A stretch of DNA of 64,000 bases from Xanthomonas arboricola pv. juglandis (GTDB lineage Bacteria; Pseudomonadota; Gammaproteobacteria; Xanthomonadales; Xanthomonadaceae). Below the pieces are notes generated by a model that made no database searches, was not told where the DNA came from, and saw only the letters and a program-made list of their open reading frames with translations. Below are positions 61,548 to 64,000 of this stretch, piece by piece (the first letter of the stretch is position 1; each line of letters opens with the position of its first letter). The stretch lies in contig NZ_JZEF01000001.1 in the NCBI RefSeq assembly GCF_001013475.1, forward strand, positions 1,179,458-1,243,457. Direction: 5' to 3'. The translations under genes were made by a program, and so were the position numbers.

Positions 61548-62195
61548 ATGACCATCAGAGTTTTTCTGATCGACGATCATGCACTCGTGCGTACCGGCAT
61601 GAAGATGATCCTGTCCAAGGAAGTGGACATCGATGTGGTGGGAGAAGCGGAGAGTGGGGAAGCGGCCTTGCCGCAAATTCGTCAGCTCAAGCCCGAGATC
61701 GTGCTCTGCGATCTGCACCTGCCCGGTGTCAGCGGCCTGGAAATCACCGAGCGCATCGTCAAGGGCGATTACGGCACCCGCGTCATCATCGTCTCGGTGC
61801 TGGAAGATGGCCCATTGCCCAAGCGTCTGCTTGAAGCCGGCGCATCGGGGTATGTCGGCAAGGGCGGCGATGCGCAGGAGCTGCTGCGTGCGGTGCGCGA
61901 AGTCGCACTGGGCCGGCGCTATCTCGGCAATACCATTGCGCAGAATCTGGCCCTGTCCAACCTGGAAGGGGGCAGCTCGCCCTTCGACGCGCTATCGCCG
62001 CGCGAACTGGAGGTTGCCCTGTTGCTGACCCAGGGCCTGCGCCAGGAAGACATCGCCAAGCGCCTGAACCTCAGTGCCAAGACCATCAACACGCACAAGG
62101 CGCGCCTGTTCGAGAAGGTCGGCATCCAGGACAACATCGCCCTGGCGCGTCTGGCCAATCAGTACGGTCTGACCGATCCGGCGCGTACCTTGTAA
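61548..62195 (+). CDS. two-component response regulator, GacA/UvrY type
   Basis: A 215-residue NarL/FixJ-family regulator. The receiver domain has the acidic pair Asp9-Asp10, phospho-acceptor Asp55 (VLCDLHLPG) and the Lys of YVGKGG near 106. The LuxR-type HTH is at about 148-205 (LSPRELEVALLLTQGLRQED then AKTINTHKARLFEKVG). It closely resembles GacA/UvrY, which activates small regulatory RNAs that titrate CsrA/RsmA. No sensor kinase is adjacent. ATG 61548 follows GAGGACAACAAGG. In E. coli uvrY sits next to uvrC; here uvrC is 6 kb upstream. Confidence 0.88.
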   Translation: MTIRVFLIDDHALVRTGMKMILSKEVDIDVVGEAESGEAALPQIRQLKPEIVLCDLHLPGVSGLEITERIVKGDYGTRVIIVSVLEDGPLPKRLLEAGASGYVGKGGDAQELLRAVREVALGRRYLGNTIAQNLALSNLEGGSSPFDALSPRELEVALLLTQGLRQEDIAKRLNLSAKTINTHKARLFEKVGIQDNIALARLANQYGLTDPARTL

Positions 62196-62780
62196 GCCAC
62201 GCCCTCGGGTTTCGATCTTGCAGATGCAGCAGTCAGATGCTGCTGCACAACGAGTCAGTGACAAGAGCCTAGACGCTGTTTTGCTCTGGAGAGGAACTCC
62301 TGCGTTACGCGAACGCGCGTGTTCGCTTAGGCATTCAACGCCCGAGAGGTGCTTCGCTTGGAACGGCCGCCGATGATGACCTGGCGTAGCGCAGCACACC
62401 GCGGCATTGAAGCAGGGCGATTGAGTCGGTCTGGGCGCTGCTGCATTCTTCGATGACGAGCGGTTGCCGATGCGTAGCAGCGGATATTTCGGGTTGCTGG
62501 CGTGGATGCACTTACGGCGTAGGGCCATGATGGTGCTGGCTTCTGCCTGAGTCGCGACATTGGCGACAGCAGCTCCGGCGCTCGTGATGCGGCGGGAAAC
62601 AGTGCCCGGGTCAAGCGCGACTGCGAGCGCGGCAACTGTTTCGTTGCGATTCCTGCAAGGCCTGGTCATCCAGTATCGGCATGACACTGCCGCACACAAA
62701 AACAAGGCGGCCCGAAGGCCGCCTTGTTTGACACTACCCGCCTGGATTCACGCAGGCGGGTTCAACTGGCTGGGAAACGA
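62196..62780. other. intergenic region between the response regulator and the 64-kb edge gene
   Basis: About 585 bp. Apart from the terminator at 62695-62731, I see no convincing gene. A few short frames on both strands lack ribosome binding sites. Confidence 0.45.
62695..62731 (-). terminator. terminator with UUCG tetraloop, minus strand
   Basis: A perfect 12-bp stem AACAAGGCGGCC/GGCCGCCTTGTT with loop TTCG on the minus strand and a TTTTTGTG tail. It lies 50 bp after the stop of the Ala/Pro-rich protein and should end its transcript. On the plus strand the tail is poorer. Confidence 0.85.
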
Positions 62781-64000
62781 TCAGTGATCGCCACGCGGCT
62801 TGTTGGTGTCGTCCTGCTGCTCCTGCGCGTCATCGCCATTGTGCGCTGCATCTGCCGGCTTTGCAGCTTCGGACACGACGACGGTCGGCTTCGGCTTGTC
62901 GGCGGTCTGCTCGTTGGCGTCCGCAGACAGCACGGGCGCGACTGCTGCCGGCCGCTCAGGCGCCTCAAGCGGCACCGGCGTTTCGGCCTGCGTCGATGTC
63001 GCGGTCGCTGCTGTTGCGTCGGCCGGAGCCAATGCGTCAAGCAGCGTGGTCTGCACAGGAGCGTACGGCTTGCGTGCCGGCGCAGCGTCGGCAGACGGCG
63101 AGGTCTGCGGCACCGTGGCGGTGGACGTCGCGGCAACATCGGCTGCCGGGCTTGCTGCCTTTGACGGCTCGGCATGCGGCGGCTTGGATGTCACCACGTC
63201 CGCCTGCGCGCTGGAAGGCGCAGCAGCGACCGGCTTGGGCACACTGACGGCTGCCGGCGCTGGGTCGGTTTTCACCGGCTCCGCTTGCGATGCTGTCGTG
63301 GCTGCCACCGGTGCTGCCTGTTCCTGCCGAGCAACCGCAGGTGCTGTAGCGTCGGCCGATGCCGGCGGCACCGAGGTTGACTGCACAGCCGGCTCGGGCG
63401 AACGCACGGCCGAAGGAGCAGCACGCTCGACCGGCTGAGCTGCAGGAGCCGGAGCCGCGACTGGCGTCGCGACCGGAGCCGAGGCGGCAACCGATGGCGA
63501 GGCAGCAGACGGAGCCGGAGCGGCAACCGGGGCCTGAGCCGGCGAGCTCGCCGATTCCTGCGCAACAACGGGAGCCTGCGGCGCTTGCGGGGTCGTCGCT
63601 GCAACGGCAGAAGCCTGCGCAACCGGTGCCGATGCAGCCGGCGCCGTGTTGCTGGCCGATGCGCTTGCAGCCGGTGCCGGAGAGGCCGCCGATGCATCGC
63701 CACGTGCCTGCTCGGCTGCGGTGACTGACGGCGTTGCAGCCTGCTGCTCGAACGACGGCGTGGCATTGGAAACCGGCGCCGTGGTCGACGTCGTGTCGGC
63801 CGCCAGCGGTGCTTCCGCACGTTCCTTCGGAACCGGACGCGGCTTCACTGCGGCCGGAGCGCTGGATTCCGGCTTGGCGCGTGCCGATACCGCAGGCGTG
63901 CTCGCGTCGTCGTCGAAGTCGAACTCCGGTTGACCAGCGCGCGGGGCAGCCGAGGTGTGGACTTGCGCACTGGCTTCGTCGCTCTCGTTGTCGCCATCAA
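62781..64000 (-). CDS. C-terminal tail of a large Ala/Pro/Val-rich protein, probably RNase E (partial)
   Basis: An open frame runs from the right edge to a stop at 62781 and encodes at least 405 residues with no upstream start in the window. The sequence is low-complexity Ala/Pro/Val/Ser with scattered acidic patches (EFDFDDDAST near the edge) and ends QQDDTNKPRGDH. Conserved islands such as ARKPYAPVQTTLLDALAP occur near the end. Such disordered tails are typical of gammaproteobacterial RNase E, which uses them as a degradosome scaffold, but the catalytic half is outside the window. A TonB- or FimV-like protein is the alternative. Confidence 0.55.
   Translation of the reverse strand, partial: DGDNESDEASAQVHTSAAPRAGQPEFDFDDDASTPAVSARAKPESSAPAAVKPRPVPKERAEAPLAADTTSTTAPVSNATPSFEQQAATPSVTAAEQARGDASAASPAPAASASASNTAPAASAPVAQASAVAATTPQAPQAPVVAQESASSPAQAPVAAPAPSAASPSVAASAPVATPVAAPAPAAQPVERAAPSAVRSPEPAVQSTSVPPASADATAPAVARQEQAAPVAATTASQAEPVKTDPAPAAVSVPKPVAAAPSSAQADVVTSKPPHAEPSKAASPAADVAATSTATVPQTSPSADAAPARKPYAPVQTTLLDALAPADATAATATSTQAETPVPLEAPERPAAVAPVLSADANEQTADKPKPTVVVSEAAKPADAAHNGDDAQEQQDDTNKPRGDH

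Overview
The window looks like a chromosomal segment of a Xanthomonas species: high G+C, an Entner-Doudoroff operon read zwf-glk-pgl-edd-eda, comEC-exbB-exbD-msbA-lpxK, and short hairpin repeats between operons. The genus call is inference from gene order and protein likeness; no database was searched.

Region 1 (1 to about 14735) is the right end of a prophage with a lambda-like siphovirus tail module. The order is tail chaperone G and T (with a likely recoding site), tape measure, M-like tail protein, DUF1833 protein, NlpC/P60 peptidase, a fused I-J tip protein and three unknown tip or fibre genes. After the tail comes cargo: a complete BLUF blue-light sensor domain, a secreted protein, two divergent small genes that share a dyad-symmetric and apparently leaderless promoter region, an SRAP (HMCES/YedK-type) abasic-site protein with a large insert, and a small unknown gene. 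The element ends in the 3' half of a tRNA-Leu(CAA), read here as attR. Integrase, repressor and head genes would lie to the left, outside the window.

Region 2 (14736-17800) is host DNA with two copies of a tRNA-Glu/tRNA-Ala pair on the minus strand, each followed by the same kind of terminator. An IS4-family element of 1409 bp sits inside the terminator of the second copy, flanked by a 12-bp target duplication.

Region 3 (17800-27620) holds two c-type cytochromes, a divergent RND efflux operon (one adaptor lipoprotein and two different RND permeases) and about 0.9 kb of hairpin-rich DNA. Region 4 (27620-36000) is the Entner-Doudoroff operon on the minus strand, a divergent MalK/UgpC-type sugar ABC ATPase and the YgfZ folate-binding Fe-S protein. 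Region 5 (35900-40540) is a succinate dehydrogenase locus, sdhCDAB, framed by an SDHAF4-like protein and by SdhE plus a YgfX-like membrane protein.

Region 6 (40550-55950) is mostly envelope and DNA genes on the plus strand: lolC-lolD, a PRISE-like reductase (minus), comEC, exbB-exbD, msbA-lpxK (lipid A flippase and kinase), kdsB, a low-molecular-weight protein tyrosine phosphatase, a thioredoxin-fold/NHL protein, uvrC and pgsA. Many of these overlap by 4 nt (ATGA) or less, which points to translational coupling. Region 7 (55940-57000) is a tRNA cluster: Gly, Cys, Gly, then Leu on the other strand. Region 8 (57000-64000) has a nucleotide-sugar dehydrogenase, a flavoprotein, an FKBP lipoprotein, a small membrane protein, a TrhO-like rhodanese, a GacA/UvrY-type response regulator, and the Ala/Pro-rich C-terminal tail of a large protein that is probably RNase E and runs off the right edge.
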